A stretch of DNA of 18,917 bases, from NCBI GenBank assembly GCA_031549965.1, contig JAVBPB010000103.1:1-18917 (forward strand), in the 5' to 3' direction. This stretch comes from JAVBPB01 sp031549965. GTDB taxonomy: Bacteria; Bacillota; Clostridia; Lachnospirales; Lachnospiraceae. The position numbers were made by a program, and so were the translations under genes. Below, piece by piece: positions 7,278-16,903 of the stretch. Within the stretch, counting starts at the first letter, position 1. Each line of letters starts with the position of its first letter. The notes under the pieces were generated by a model, which saw only the letters and a list, made by a program, of their open reading frames with translations, searched no databases and was not told the DNA's origin.

Positions 7278-8351
7278 CTATATATTCACGCTTTCGTTAA
7301 ACTTCTTTTCTCTATCCTGTTCCTTCTCTGATAAAGGAATACCTATATTCTGTTTAATAGCATTTGCTGTTAATAATATTGCTTTATCACTTGTTATCAT
7401 TCGTCCATTTGAACGAATATTTCTAAGTTTCCATTGATTAGCATTTCTTCTCCAATCAATGTCCTGTAATCTACTTAAATATTTTTCCATCTCAATTTCA
7501 GGGTTAGCAAAAAAATATGCCCCAACATGTCCTAGCGCCTGTATTACTACTCCTTGTGTAATTAAATAATTTTCGCGCAAATCAACCTTTGATATTTCTT
7601 TTTTAACAAGTTCATTCCACTGAACAATATTATTTGCAACTCCATTCCAAAAGTCCATCAGGAAATCCTCATCACTTTTTTTAGTCTCTGCCCCCGACAA
7701 TATTCGTTTATTTGCAGAATAAAATGTATTTAGTGTAAATAAATTCGATGAATATTTACCTAAGTTATCCTTTTCCCTATCTGTATATTCGTTTAAAAAT
7801 GATACTTTTGAAATTACAGTTCTTGTTAATACAGCCAGGTCATCCCTTGAATCATATAATTCAGATATTGAGTTCGAAGTCTTAACTGCATGTTTATTCA
7901 AATCCGTAAATATCTGTTGACTTCTAGATAAACCAGCGTCTTCATACAAAACCACAGATATAGTTTCATCGGCTAATGTCTCATCTTCTTCAATGGCTTC
8001 AATAATGGCAGCTTTTCTGTGTTGGCCATCATTAATTAGAAATCTTGCCTCCATGGATACTTCTAATAATCCAGTGCCTGCACCTTGCTCACATTCTTTG
8101 AAACAGAACTTGCCATCAATTGACGCAGCTAAAGCTGAAAACACATAGCTGTCTCTGTTCTCTAAAATATATTTACTAATTATTGGTATTCTAGATGTAT
8201 TTAGTTTTCTCTGCGCTCTATATTCTGGCAATACATACTCATCATCGTTAGGAAACAATTTTACTAACATTTTTAATGGAACCATTGCAATATAGTATTC
8301 TCTTTCTGCCTGTCTTCCTCTTACAACAGGAAATTTATATACAAAATCCAT
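7278..8351 (-). CDS. dndB: DndB, DGQHR-domain regulator/accessory protein of the dnd operon
   Basis: A 357-residue protein, the usual length for DndB. The defining motif is FLINDGQHRKAAI, with DGQHR at 108-112. SVVLYEDAGLSRSQQIFTDLNKHAVKTSNSISELYD follows, a block shared by DndB and related DGQHR proteins. DndB is not required for sulfur insertion but affects modification frequency. It has been reported to repress dnd transcription in other bacteria. It has a GGAGG site 4 nt before the ATG. It is the first gene downstream of an internal promoter whose -10 is embedded in inverted repeats, so autoregulation through those sites is plausible. The 90-bp gap to dptH is the only sizeable one within the operon. 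Confidence 0.93.
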   Translation of the reverse strand: MDFVYKFPVVRGRQAEREYYIAMVPLKMLVKLFPNDDEYVLPEYRAQRKLNTSRIPIISKYILENRDSYVFSALAASIDGKFCFKECEQGAGTGLLEVSMEARFLINDGQHRKAAIIEAIEEDETLADETISVVLYEDAGLSRSQQIFTDLNKHAVKTSNSISELYDSRDDLAVLTRTVISKVSFLNEYTDREKDNLGKYSSNLFTLNTFYSANKRILSGAETKKSDEDFLMDFWNGVANNIVQWNELVKKEISKVDLRENYLITQGVVIQALGHVGAYFFANPEIEMEKYLSRLQDIDWRRNANQWKLRNIRSNGRMITSDKAILLTANAIKQNIGIPLSEKEQDREKKFNESVNI

Positions 8352-8366
8352 ACTACCTCCATAATA

Positions 8367-8405
8367 AAAAGATATACTTAAGTATACTACTCAAGTATAT
8401 CTTTT
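8367..8405. promoter_or_regulatory. Operator with three AAGTATA half-sites; also a potential hairpin
   Basis: A perfect 13-bp inverted repeat, AAAAGATATACTT (8367-8379) with AAGTATATCTTTT (8393-8405), encloses a further half-site. The 14-bp palindrome TATACTTAAGTATA lies at 8373-8386, immediately downstream of the promoter, and a third AAGTATA at 8393-8399 covers the -10. Direct copies are spaced 13 bp. This is the arrangement of a repressor site; DndB or the XRE protein is the candidate ligand. Read as RNA from upstream, the whole repeat forms a hairpin followed by a T run at 8366-8370 and could also weaken read-through from dptH. Confidence 0.75.
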
Positions 8406-8422
8406 GTTAACCCAAAAGTCAA
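8394..8422 (-). promoter_or_regulatory. Sigma-A-type promoter for dndBCDEA-mrr
   Basis: On the minus strand TTGACT (8417-8422) is followed after exactly 17 bp by TATACT (8394-8399), one mismatch each from consensus. The predicted transcription start is near 8387, leaving a short leader before dndB at 8351. It lies just after the dptH stop, so the modification genes can be expressed without the restriction genes. Confidence 0.8.
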
Positions 8423-8441
8423 TTGAATCCTTTTATAACCT

Positions 8442-11400
8442 TTAACTGTTCATATCCAGATTATCCTTTACATACTGCCAGAATGCCTTATCTTTCATAT
8501 AAACATGTTCATCATCATTTCCTATTTTAACAATACTTTCATGTTTTTTAAGATTTTTAATATCTGAACACAACTGATTCTCTGCATTACTACCATTTTG
8601 TGTATTGAACACAAATCTCACATCACTTGGAGAAAGATCCGCTACATTATGTACTACCCATGTAAGAATATATTTTGAATAATCCTCTTCTTTTGTAATA
8701 AAATGTTTTAGGAACTGCGTAGAAAGGATAGTACCAACACCAAATTCTCTTCCTTCTTTAAGTATTTTTCTCAATGATGGATAACATTCTCTAAGGAAAT
8801 TATCAGCTTCATCTACCAAAATCATTTTATTTATCTGCCTCATACCATTCACTAACTTGCTGTGACCTGTTGATTGCATTTGTGAATAAAATAAATCTAA
8901 AGTAATTGCTACAACCAGATTTTGTATATCAGAGTCATAACCAGACAAATCAATAACAACTACACCATGAAGCAATTCAAATAATCCCGTGGTTTTCGAC
9001 GCAATGGGTTCAAAAATTTCAAACATAGCAATTTTCTGAAGCGCTGCTTCAAGTACGTCGCCTTTTTTTATTTCATCATCATTAGCGTAAATCTGGTAAA
9101 GAGTTGAAAATGTTGGAGGCTCATCACTCCATGTGGAAGAGCTCGCTCTACTTATTCCACATCTTGTATAGGCTGAATCTATACAACTAAGTAATACGCT
9201 CTTTTGTTTTGGACCTAAACTCGAATAAACTTTTGCTAGTGTATCTACAAATGTGTTTGCTGTATGCACTGGAAGCAAAGGTTTCGGCGTACCTGACCAT
9301 GTTAAAGCCAGTGGATTAAACGGCAAATGATATGGCTTATATATTTTCGCATCAGTTAAAGCCATAAAATCTGTCTTGTTTTCATTGTAATCACCTTTAT
9401 AATCAAAAATTAAAATACCAATATCACTGGAATATATGTTGTAATCTCTATTCTGATATAATTGGGCAATTAGTGATTGCGTAAACTGAGTTTTTCCTGT
9501 ACCCATAGTTCCTATAATTCCAGTATTCGTATGAAATATTTTATCAGTATTATTTGGTTCCCAAATGACGTCTTTTCCATCTCTTTGATTATGACCAAAA
9601 AGAATTTCCATTCCACTATGTTCTACTTTTTCTTCATGTTGAATTGAAGCGATTTTCAGTTCTTCTTTATCTAAATTATCCGTGTCATTTTCTTGCTTGT
9701 TCTCTTCCTCAATTTGTTCGCTATGTAAATTACCTATATCATTCATAAATTCTGAAATCATTAGCTTTGACATATCTCCTGTTAGTGCCGATGTATCATA
9801 CTCACTAAAAAGTTTAAAATTTCTTTCCTCTTGATTGATCACTTCAAAAATATTTCCTACAGAGCTTAGAATAAGACCAAATTCATCCTGATCTGGCATT
9901 TCAATAAAGTTAATTGTATCTTCCTTAAATGAAGTTGTTCTGGTCGCCAATCCTTTTCTAAATGATAGCACTGAACCTTTTCCGAGTATTTCTCTTAACT
10001 CATTTGATATTTCATAATCTTCATTTAATAATCTGTTTCTGTAATATTCAAGTACCTGATCCCAATCTTGAGAATCATCAACATGATATACCTTCATTTT
10101 TTTGGAACTTATTATCAACAATTGCATAATAAAATTTCTATTAACTTTTGCAGAAATAGATTGATTATCTCCATCCTCAGGATTAAATGCATTATGAAAT
10201 CCTTCTGCTGTTTTAGAGACCTGTTCAACAGCCTTCTTTATAACAGAATTATCATTATTTCCTGTTTTGACCTCGGTTGGATACAAAAATACTTTTATTT
10301 TATCATTCATATCCTGCAATCCAATAAAAAGAAGATCATCACTAGTGGCACCTTTATCAAAGCCTAAATTTTTTGCCGAAAGAACACCTTCGTTCTGCGA
10401 TAATCCTGCCCCTCCAGATACTCGTAGCATCTCTTCCATTGAAACTGGTATCCATAATATTTCAGGGTGTTTTAAATAAGCCAGCATATATTTAATTGCA
10501 GCAACAATACTGATTTTTTCTCTCGAAAAATTTACATCTTTATTAGCTCCAACATACTTCTTTGATGATACAAGTCTCAGTAGCCAATCTCCATTAATTG
10601 CATTAAACAGATTAATTATAGCTGCAACATCTAATAAATTTGCAATAACGCCCTTTTCTTTCAAATACTCTTGAATCACCTTTGAATACTGACTGGACTT
10701 ATGTGTAACCGTAATTGCATCATAGCCACTACTTGACGTATATTGATCACTATAATGAATTATTAGCAAATCACTTTTGGCTTCTTTTTCTGCGAAAAAA
10801 TCAAGATCTACTTTAGGTTCAACAAAAACCACCCAATTTGATGTTTTGTATATGTATTCCATTTTGTCTTCTGCTTTTGCATCAACTTGTGTTGAAATAC
10901 TTATCCCTTCGTTATACGGATTTCCCGAATCGCTAACCTGAAACAACGAATTGTACAGTTCTGAAATTTGTATTAAAGGAGACTTATTTGCATACTTTGT
11001 TCCGAATCCTGTTCTATATTTTTGACCATACTTGCTTGATGGGATTCCTGAAATAATCCCGTTTAAAGAAATTCCAGTTTCAATCTGATCCATTGTTGCA
11101 GTTTCAGATGTGATTTCTGATTCCATTTCATAGAACGAAATATGTGCGTATTCATAATTTTTTCCGTAATCTTTATGAAAATAGCAGCTTAAATTTTTTG
11201 ACAATATACCCTCGAGATCACTCATAGCTATACCTGATAGCAGTGATAATTTTAATTCAGACAGATATCTTTTTAATCGACTATAATCTTTAATATTCGA
11301 AAAAGCATTTCCTATCTTATTCGAAGTATAAATATTAATCTCAAATTTCATTAACTTATCCACATCTGGAACTTTATTGATTGCATGAATATAATATTGT

Positions 11401-13772
11401 GCTATTCCATGAAACACTTCACTACAATCACCCATATTGATAAGATTGATTTTAATTATCTTGTTATTTATATCTTCAAAAATATATTTAAAATGTGCAA
11501 CATACTCACTAATCTTTTCTTCTATAAGTTTAGATACATAACGTCTTCTTCCCATATATTTTTTATTTTCTACAGGAGCATAATGCTTCCACTCCATGGA
11601 ATACATTTGTTCCGAAACTTTATATATCACTTTTTTTCGTTGTATATAAGGAAGTAAATTAGCTGAATTTAGTCTCTCAATTATCACATCTGAAGTATCA
11701 TTAAATCCTCTTTCTCCTGCTAACAATAATTGATACTCCAAATTTATTGGATGAAATGGAGTTAATGCAATTTCATTTTGTTCCTCGTCAATAATAAGTG
11801 TACCTAATAATAATGCATCTTCTTGTTTACGCGATAAAGTTTCCATATTAGTTAATCCTGAAAAACATTTTCTAAATGCTTCAAGATATTCTTTTACATA
11901 TAATAACAATTTATCATCTATATATGCAAGTGTTGGTACAGTATTAAGCTCCTTATACTTTGTAATCAAGTTTTCATATGCTTCTTTCAATTCTGAATTA
12001 AGCAGTAATTTTTGTTCCTTAATGCTGATACTATTTGAATTATGATAATTCTTACAAACTCCATAATAAATCTTATTATTAATAATGTATTGTTCAAGTC
12101 TCAACTCTTTCAACAAATTTTCTTTTGCAAAATATTCCTGTGAGTCTTTATAAATTTGCTGCGAGTCTATAAATTCAAAACTACTTCTTGTAGCAAATTT
12201 ATCACGTAAAATTTTTCGACCAATAATTTCTAAACTCTTAACCTCATCTGGGAACATGATAAATGGCACAATCACTCCCGCAAAATTAACTTCAATGCTT
12301 ATTCCAGAGCCGAAATTAGATAATTCTTCTTCCGAAGAAAAAATATGGAGTCGTTCAGAATAATTGCATCTATATTGTTGATTATCTTCAAGCTTTACTG
12401 AAGTATTTTCGTTCCCTGATTTATTGAACACTAAATCTGTTCCAATTCCTAGCAACTTTATTCTGCTATTTTTTTTCTTATAATCAATCACAAAATTTGT
12501 TTTAATAATAGAAATCAAATAATCAGCGTTGATATCAATTATACAAATCTTAAATACATATTTAATTTTATTAATTTCATCTTTAACTTCTATCTTATGA
12601 AATGCTAGTCCTGATTCAGTATAAACAAATAGAATATTATTACCGTTTTTGATTACATTATCACAGTCACTACTTATTGCAGATGACGGAACTTTTATAT
12701 TACACCCTAATTCAACAGTAATACTATCATTCTTGTCTGGATTAAAAATCAGAAGATTTCTAATTCTTCTCTTTGCAGTCATCGTTCCTTCATTTCTTAT
12801 AAAAAGCTTTTCATCGATTGGATATGAATTCAATGGAATCTGAGAATATACCGCTATATCCTCCCTCTCAATTTTTAAAGGATTATCTTTTTTTGCCTGC
12901 TTTTTCTCCATTGCAGATTGAATATCCTTATATGTAAACATTAAGCTCCAATGACTTGCATCAATATTTTTACATTTTTCAATTTTTCCTATAAACGGTA
13001 TATCAAAATCTTCAGATAAGTCTGTTTCTAAATTTCCAAATCTTATGCTTCTTTCTATTCTTTCAAAAATATCATGATTCTGCCTTAATTCCTTTTCCAA
13101 TTGATTCTTTCCATAATTTTGATAGTCTGATTTTCCATCAAATGAAAATAGGCGAAACCCTGCAAAATCATTTTTACCCACTTTTCCACTACTCATAATT
13201 GATAGCAATTCTTTATATTCAAATAAAGATTCTCGATCGCTAAATACATCATTATCTCGTCTTTTTAATTCAAACTGTAAAACGGCTTTTTCTGACTCTG
13301 TTAACTGTGCACTATTAAAAATCATATCACGTATTTCATTTACTAAACTATCAGAATAAAAAGGCATACCACTAGCAGTCATATCCCTCGAACCACTTTT
13401 AGCACTATCAATTGGATTAGACGAAATCATTAATATAGGTTTATTTGCTTCATTAGCAGCATTTCGTAATGTGGCACATAAAAAATCATTTGTCATTCCA
13501 TTTATTTGTGCAGCAATGATTATTTCATCATTTTTTAATTTCAAAGTAAATGTATAATAAATTGAACCATCCATGCACTGATAATTGTAAGTACCAATAC
13601 ACCCATCTCTGTTGGCAAGTTCTTTTAGTGATGCTTCTACCTCAACAACCATTTCCGGATCATCCAATTTCAAACAAAAACTTTCTCCTTTCAGAAGTGT
13701 TCCTAAAGATGAAATACTTTGAAAGTAGCTATTTATTCTCTTTGCAATAAAATCATAAAATTCTCTTAACAT
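8442..13772 (-). CDS. dptH: DptH, very large HerA/FtsK-like ATPase of the phosphorothioation-dependent restriction system
   Basis: About 1776 residues. The C-terminal third is an additional-strand P-loop ATPase of the HerA/FtsK type, with Walker A GTMGTGKT (1421-1428) and Walker B MILVDEAD (about 1650-1657). The first 1000 residues match nothing I recognise. Between them is a possible PD-(D/E)XK core: SDDLLFIGL (D1145/D1146), then YPTEVKTG (E1167, K1169). DptH acts with DptF and DptG to damage DNA lacking phosphorothioates. A longer frame from TTG at 13803-13805 exists, but the ATG at 13770-13772 has a GTGGAG site 9 nt upstream, so I start there. The gene overlaps the end of dptG by 20 bp. 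The stop is followed by the dndB promoter. Confidence 0.9.
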   Translation of the reverse strand: MLREFYDFIAKRINSYFQSISSLGTLLKGESFCLKLDDPEMVVEVEASLKELANRDGCIGTYNYQCMDGSIYYTFTLKLKNDEIIIAAQINGMTNDFLCATLRNAANEANKPILMISSNPIDSAKSGSRDMTASGMPFYSDSLVNEIRDMIFNSAQLTESEKAVLQFELKRRDNDVFSDRESLFEYKELLSIMSSGKVGKNDFAGFRLFSFDGKSDYQNYGKNQLEKELRQNHDIFERIERSIRFGNLETDLSEDFDIPFIGKIEKCKNIDASHWSLMFTYKDIQSAMEKKQAKKDNPLKIEREDIAVYSQIPLNSYPIDEKLFIRNEGTMTAKRRIRNLLIFNPDKNDSITVELGCNIKVPSSAISSDCDNVIKNGNNILFVYTESGLAFHKIEVKDEINKIKYVFKICIIDINADYLISIIKTNFVIDYKKKNSRIKLLGIGTDLVFNKSGNENTSVKLEDNQQYRCNYSERLHIFSSEEELSNFGSGISIEVNFAGVIVPFIMFPDEVKSLEIIGRKILRDKFATRSSFEFIDSQQIYKDSQEYFAKENLLKELRLEQYIINNKIYYGVCKNYHNSNSISIKEQKLLLNSELKEAYENLITKYKELNTVPTLAYIDDKLLLYVKEYLEAFRKCFSGLTNMETLSRKQEDALLLGTLIIDEEQNEIALTPFHPINLEYQLLLAGERGFNDTSDVIIERLNSANLLPYIQRKKVIYKVSEQMYSMEWKHYAPVENKKYMGRRRYVSKLIEEKISEYVAHFKYIFEDINNKIIKINLINMGDCSEVFHGIAQYYIHAINKVPDVDKLMKFEINIYTSNKIGNAFSNIKDYSRLKRYLSELKLSLLSGIAMSDLEGILSKNLSCYFHKDYGKNYEYAHISFYEMESEITSETATMDQIETGISLNGIISGIPSSKYGQKYRTGFGTKYANKSPLIQISELYNSLFQVSDSGNPYNEGISISTQVDAKAEDKMEYIYKTSNWVVFVEPKVDLDFFAEKEAKSDLLIIHYSDQYTSSSGYDAITVTHKSSQYSKVIQEYLKEKGVIANLLDVAAIINLFNAINGDWLLRLVSSKKYVGANKDVNFSREKISIVAAIKYMLAYLKHPEILWIPVSMEEMLRVSGGAGLSQNEGVLSAKNLGFDKGATSDDLLFIGLQDMNDKIKVFLYPTEVKTGNNDNSVIKKAVEQVSKTAEGFHNAFNPEDGDNQSISAKVNRNFIMQLLIISSKKMKVYHVDDSQDWDQVLEYYRNRLLNEDYEISNELREILGKGSVLSFRKGLATRTTSFKEDTINFIEMPDQDEFGLILSSVGNIFEVINQEERNFKLFSEYDTSALTGDMSKLMISEFMNDIGNLHSEQIEEENKQENDTDNLDKEELKIASIQHEEKVEHSGMEILFGHNQRDGKDVIWEPNNTDKIFHTNTGIIGTMGTGKTQFTQSLIAQLYQNRDYNIYSSDIGILIFDYKGDYNENKTDFMALTDAKIYKPYHLPFNPLALTWSGTPKPLLPVHTANTFVDTLAKVYSSLGPKQKSVLLSCIDSAYTRCGISRASSSTWSDEPPTFSTLYQIYANDDEIKKGDVLEAALQKIAMFEIFEPIASKTTGLFELLHGVVVIDLSGYDSDIQNLVVAITLDLFYSQMQSTGHSKLVNGMRQINKMILVDEADNFLRECYPSLRKILKEGREFGVGTILSTQFLKHFITKEEDYSKYILTWVVHNVADLSPSDVRFVFNTQNGSNAENQLCSDIKNLKKHESIVKIGNDDEHVYMKDKAFWQYVKDNLDMNS

Positions 13773-15168
13773 ATTGTGCATCTCCACTATCACTCTTTTT
13801 ATCAATAAGGTTCAGTTTTGTAAAATAATCTTGAAGATAAGATTTGGATGTATTGTCCAAATTAATCCCTCTCATTTCATATTCTACGAATAAAGAATTT
13901 AATCGCATTTCATCCTGATCTCTTATACATAACTTAGTTAGAAAAATAATATCTCTTTCGGTCAGATTCAATACTAATCCAGACTTTTTTCGATTTTTTA
14001 ACCATCTACTTTTACAAAACTCAGTAAATTTTTCAATATAAAATTGATTTGCTCTTTTTCTTTCCGTATTCAAAAATTGAGCTTCTACACATTTGAATAA
14101 ATGCTGTACAGCACTATTTGTTTTCAAGTCACTATCAATATATACAATCTCAGAAAATCCATTATAATCTCCAATACATGATGTATAGGCATCTTCTGCC
14201 TTCTTAATTTCTAGACTCACTAACTCATCCCTTTGTGGATTTCCAGCAATATAATCATTTAGCATAATGTAATCATGCATTTGAAATTCATCCTTATGCT
14301 GGTTTATTAGTTCTAATGTAATGGCATGACAAAAAATATGATTTACAGCAGGTTGTAATGCTTCCCATCCAGCTTTACAACATAGCCTATTACTACTCAC
14401 TTTTTCCCAATCTAATGCATAATATAGTTTCACATAATCATTCCTGTCTCCTTCACAGAATTTATCAAGAATAAGACATGTCTGTGAGACATAAAAGAAA
14501 TAGTATATCGATAAAAGGTTACTCAAATCTTCTGGCTCTGTCATTCCCGCAAACAGAATAAACTTAAAGTCCTTCTTAAATCTTTGTTGAACTTCCTTAC
14601 ATACTGCAAAATACTTTTTTTCAGTTTTATTATTGGTTATATTTTTTGTTGGAATGTAATCTCTTACCATTCTTTCAAGGACATTATATGTATAGTTATC
14701 AGCAGCCTTTTTTATCTCATTACAATCATTAGAGTCCATTCCTAAAATACAAAACAAGAAAAATGCCAATCGCTCTACACTCTTATTCTTATCACCCGAC
14801 TGATAAATATATAGTCCGATATTATTGGCGACAAACTTATCATCTTTAAAAAAGAAGCAATCTATTACTTTCTTGAGATAATCTATGTCTTCTGTTGAAA
14901 TATCAATATTATCAATAATATTCTGACACAAAGATTCAAAATCCATATTTTCTGTTTTTATTTCTAGTGCCAACTGAAAAAAATGACTAATTATCTCTGA
15001 TAATTCTTCTACAATTGGCGATGCATTCTTGCCAGTTGCTTTATAAGGAAATAATCTAAACATCTTATCTGCAATATGGGATAATCTTAATAAACCCAGT
15101 TTTATTTCACCACTTTTTTTTACATTAAAATTGTTCTCAAAAACTTCTGTATCAAATATGTAATCCAT
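13753..15168 (-). CDS. dptG: DptG, component of the phosphorothioation-dependent restriction complex
   Basis: A 471-residue soluble protein with no nucleotide-binding motif, signal peptide or membrane segment. I recognise it as DptG mainly from position between DptF and DptH and from length. Its N-terminus, starting MDYIFDTEVFENNFNVKKSGEIKLGLLRLSHI, and its acidic, aromatic-rich helical character fit that family. DptG has no established enzyme activity; genetically it is required with DptF and DptH for restriction. The start codon shares one base with the dptF stop (TAATG), and the 3' end overlaps dptH, so the three subunits are probably made in coupled amounts. Cysteines are scattered and do not form an evident metal site. 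Confidence 0.85.
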   Translation of the reverse strand: MDYIFDTEVFENNFNVKKSGEIKLGLLRLSHIADKMFRLFPYKATGKNASPIVEELSEIISHFFQLALEIKTENMDFESLCQNIIDNIDISTEDIDYLKKVIDCFFFKDDKFVANNIGLYIYQSGDKNKSVERLAFFLFCILGMDSNDCNEIKKAADNYTYNVLERMVRDYIPTKNITNNKTEKKYFAVCKEVQQRFKKDFKFILFAGMTEPEDLSNLLSIYYFFYVSQTCLILDKFCEGDRNDYVKLYYALDWEKVSSNRLCCKAGWEALQPAVNHIFCHAITLELINQHKDEFQMHDYIMLNDYIAGNPQRDELVSLEIKKAEDAYTSCIGDYNGFSEIVYIDSDLKTNSAVQHLFKCVEAQFLNTERKRANQFYIEKFTEFCKSRWLKNRKKSGLVLNLTERDIIFLTKLCIRDQDEMRLNSLFVEYEMRGINLDNTSKSYLQDYFTKLNLIDKKSDSGDAQYVKRIL

Positions 15169-16892
15169 TATCTCACCACCTTAAATCGATATCCAAATTT
15201 TGTTTTTTCAATATTAGCTTTTATTCCTTGTTCATTTACAGAGATTACACTTTTTCCAACAGTGCCTGTCTTTAAGATTTTGTTAATAAAGCTGATGAAA
15301 TCGGCATGGTTATTTCTATCATCTGCAGTCTGAACATAGCCTTTATTCAACTTACATATTATAGAATATAATGAAAAATCAATTTCTAATGCTACAGGCT
15401 TATCGTCTCCAGAATTAAATTCCACAACAATAGTCGGAAGAAATTTATTAAGCTCTTTGTCATTATTTTTATCGGGAATATTATCTAAGCACTCGTCAAA
15501 CTCTAAACTTTCATATAAAGTAAATCCCTCATGAGTATCATCCAAACATATATTTCCATCAATTTCATTGCCACACCATTGATATACTACCTTTTCAACT
15601 TTTGAATACAGGGATCGTAGCTTCTCAATTTTTCCAGAATTGTAGTAATACAAATCTTTTATAAATTCTATATAAATATCATCTCTCAATGATTCACGAT
15701 GAAATTTTTTCAAGCGGACTAGTGTGTTAAAAACAATTGACTTCAATTCCTTATCGTTACTCAGTGTTGTAATCATATCTTTTTGATTTAAAACATCTGC
15801 ATAAGCAGTATTAGATATTCCATCTACAATATCAGCACATACTTTTGAGGACACATAATAATCAATAGCATCCTCATCCGCCTGTTCTGATCTAATTAAT
15901 ACTGGATCATATTTCTTTAAAACATTCATAAGTAACGATACATCACTTTGTCCAAACATCAGTGTTGGGGTAATGTTTGAAAGATACAATTTGAGATACG
16001 CTGCATTATTTATCGTTGCATTTTGTAAATCTTGATAACTAAAATTGCTTGATACCAAAATGTCATACACATAATTAAGTATCTCTCTTGTTGTAAGCAC
16101 TTCCTTATCTTGAATAATGGCTTTAGCTAATAATTCCGAAACAAACTGTCTGTTTTCACTTTTTAGCAGGAACTCAAAATTATTCTTAACTGGACATTTT
16201 TTCGCAAGTGGACAACTTTCTGCTCCGCCTAAATATGTACTATAAAATATACTATCTTCATTTTTGCTAAAAATCTTATCTAATATCAGCTCTATGTACC
16301 TAGCTCTAATTCCATCTTCACTCAACGTAAACATATGGTAGTCAGCAAAACTAATATGTTGAAAACTACTACCAGAAATATACCCCTCTAGATTCACTTT
16401 GGATGTTAATAAATTAAGCTCGAGAACATATTTTTTTAATTTACTGAATCTTATACCATAATCAGATTCAATAAAGTTACTGAGTACGCCTAGATTAATT
16501 GCTAAAATCAGATTTTTTTCATCCTTATCTATTTGTTCATCCGAGAATGAATCAAGTACTTCATTTAATGTCTCTATTGCTGTTTTAGCAGGAGAACTAC
16601 TCTCAGTTGCATCATTATGAATTTCATAATTTTCCAGCAAGTACTCATCATCGCTATTTTTTAAATAAGATAATAAGTGAGATTTTCCATCTCCGGCACT
16701 ACCACACAATAGAATAATCGTCTTTTTCCCACTTCCATTAACTTTTCTTAAAATATCTTTCAAATCTACTTCTGCTTGTCTTTGAATATGCATATATTTT
16801 TTGAAAGAATCAAAATTTACAACATTGTCTATTGAATCACTAGATGATTTTCTCAATCTATTCAATTCGTCTACAAATCCACATATGCCCAT
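15168..16892 (-). CDS. dptF: DptF, P-loop ATPase of the phosphorothioation-dependent restriction system
   Basis: A 574-residue protein. The Walker A motif is IILLCGSAGDGKSHLL (G64 to K70, S71), after an N-terminal helical region of about 55 residues. A hydrophobic strand NLILAINLG at 127-135 is in the place expected for a Walker B or sensor strand but lacks a clear DE pair. C227 and C233 (ESCPLAKKCP) form a short cysteine pair of unknown role. DptF works with DptG and DptH to restrict DNA lacking phosphorothioates. The ATG is preceded by GAGGTG at a normal distance, 11 bp after the XRE gene, so both are on one transcript. The stop codon overlaps the dptG start by one base. Confidence 0.88.
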   Translation of the reverse strand: MGICGFVDELNRLRKSSSDSIDNVVNFDSFKKYMHIQRQAEVDLKDILRKVNGSGKKTIILLCGSAGDGKSHLLSYLKNSDDEYLLENYEIHNDATESSSPAKTAIETLNEVLDSFSDEQIDKDEKNLILAINLGVLSNFIESDYGIRFSKLKKYVLELNLLTSKVNLEGYISGSSFQHISFADYHMFTLSEDGIRARYIELILDKIFSKNEDSIFYSTYLGGAESCPLAKKCPVKNNFEFLLKSENRQFVSELLAKAIIQDKEVLTTREILNYVYDILVSSNFSYQDLQNATINNAAYLKLYLSNITPTLMFGQSDVSLLMNVLKKYDPVLIRSEQADEDAIDYYVSSKVCADIVDGISNTAYADVLNQKDMITTLSNDKELKSIVFNTLVRLKKFHRESLRDDIYIEFIKDLYYYNSGKIEKLRSLYSKVEKVVYQWCGNEIDGNICLDDTHEGFTLYESLEFDECLDNIPDKNNDKELNKFLPTIVVEFNSGDDKPVALEIDFSLYSIICKLNKGYVQTADDRNNHADFISFINKILKTGTVGKSVISVNEQGIKANIEKTKFGYRFKVVR

Positions 16893-16903
16893 AATTCACC
16901 TCA

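Noticed and set aside
6739..7437. Long plus-strand reading frame of 232 codons
   Set aside because: It is antisense to the well-supported dndC and the end of dndB, and has no ribosome binding site or recognisable motif.
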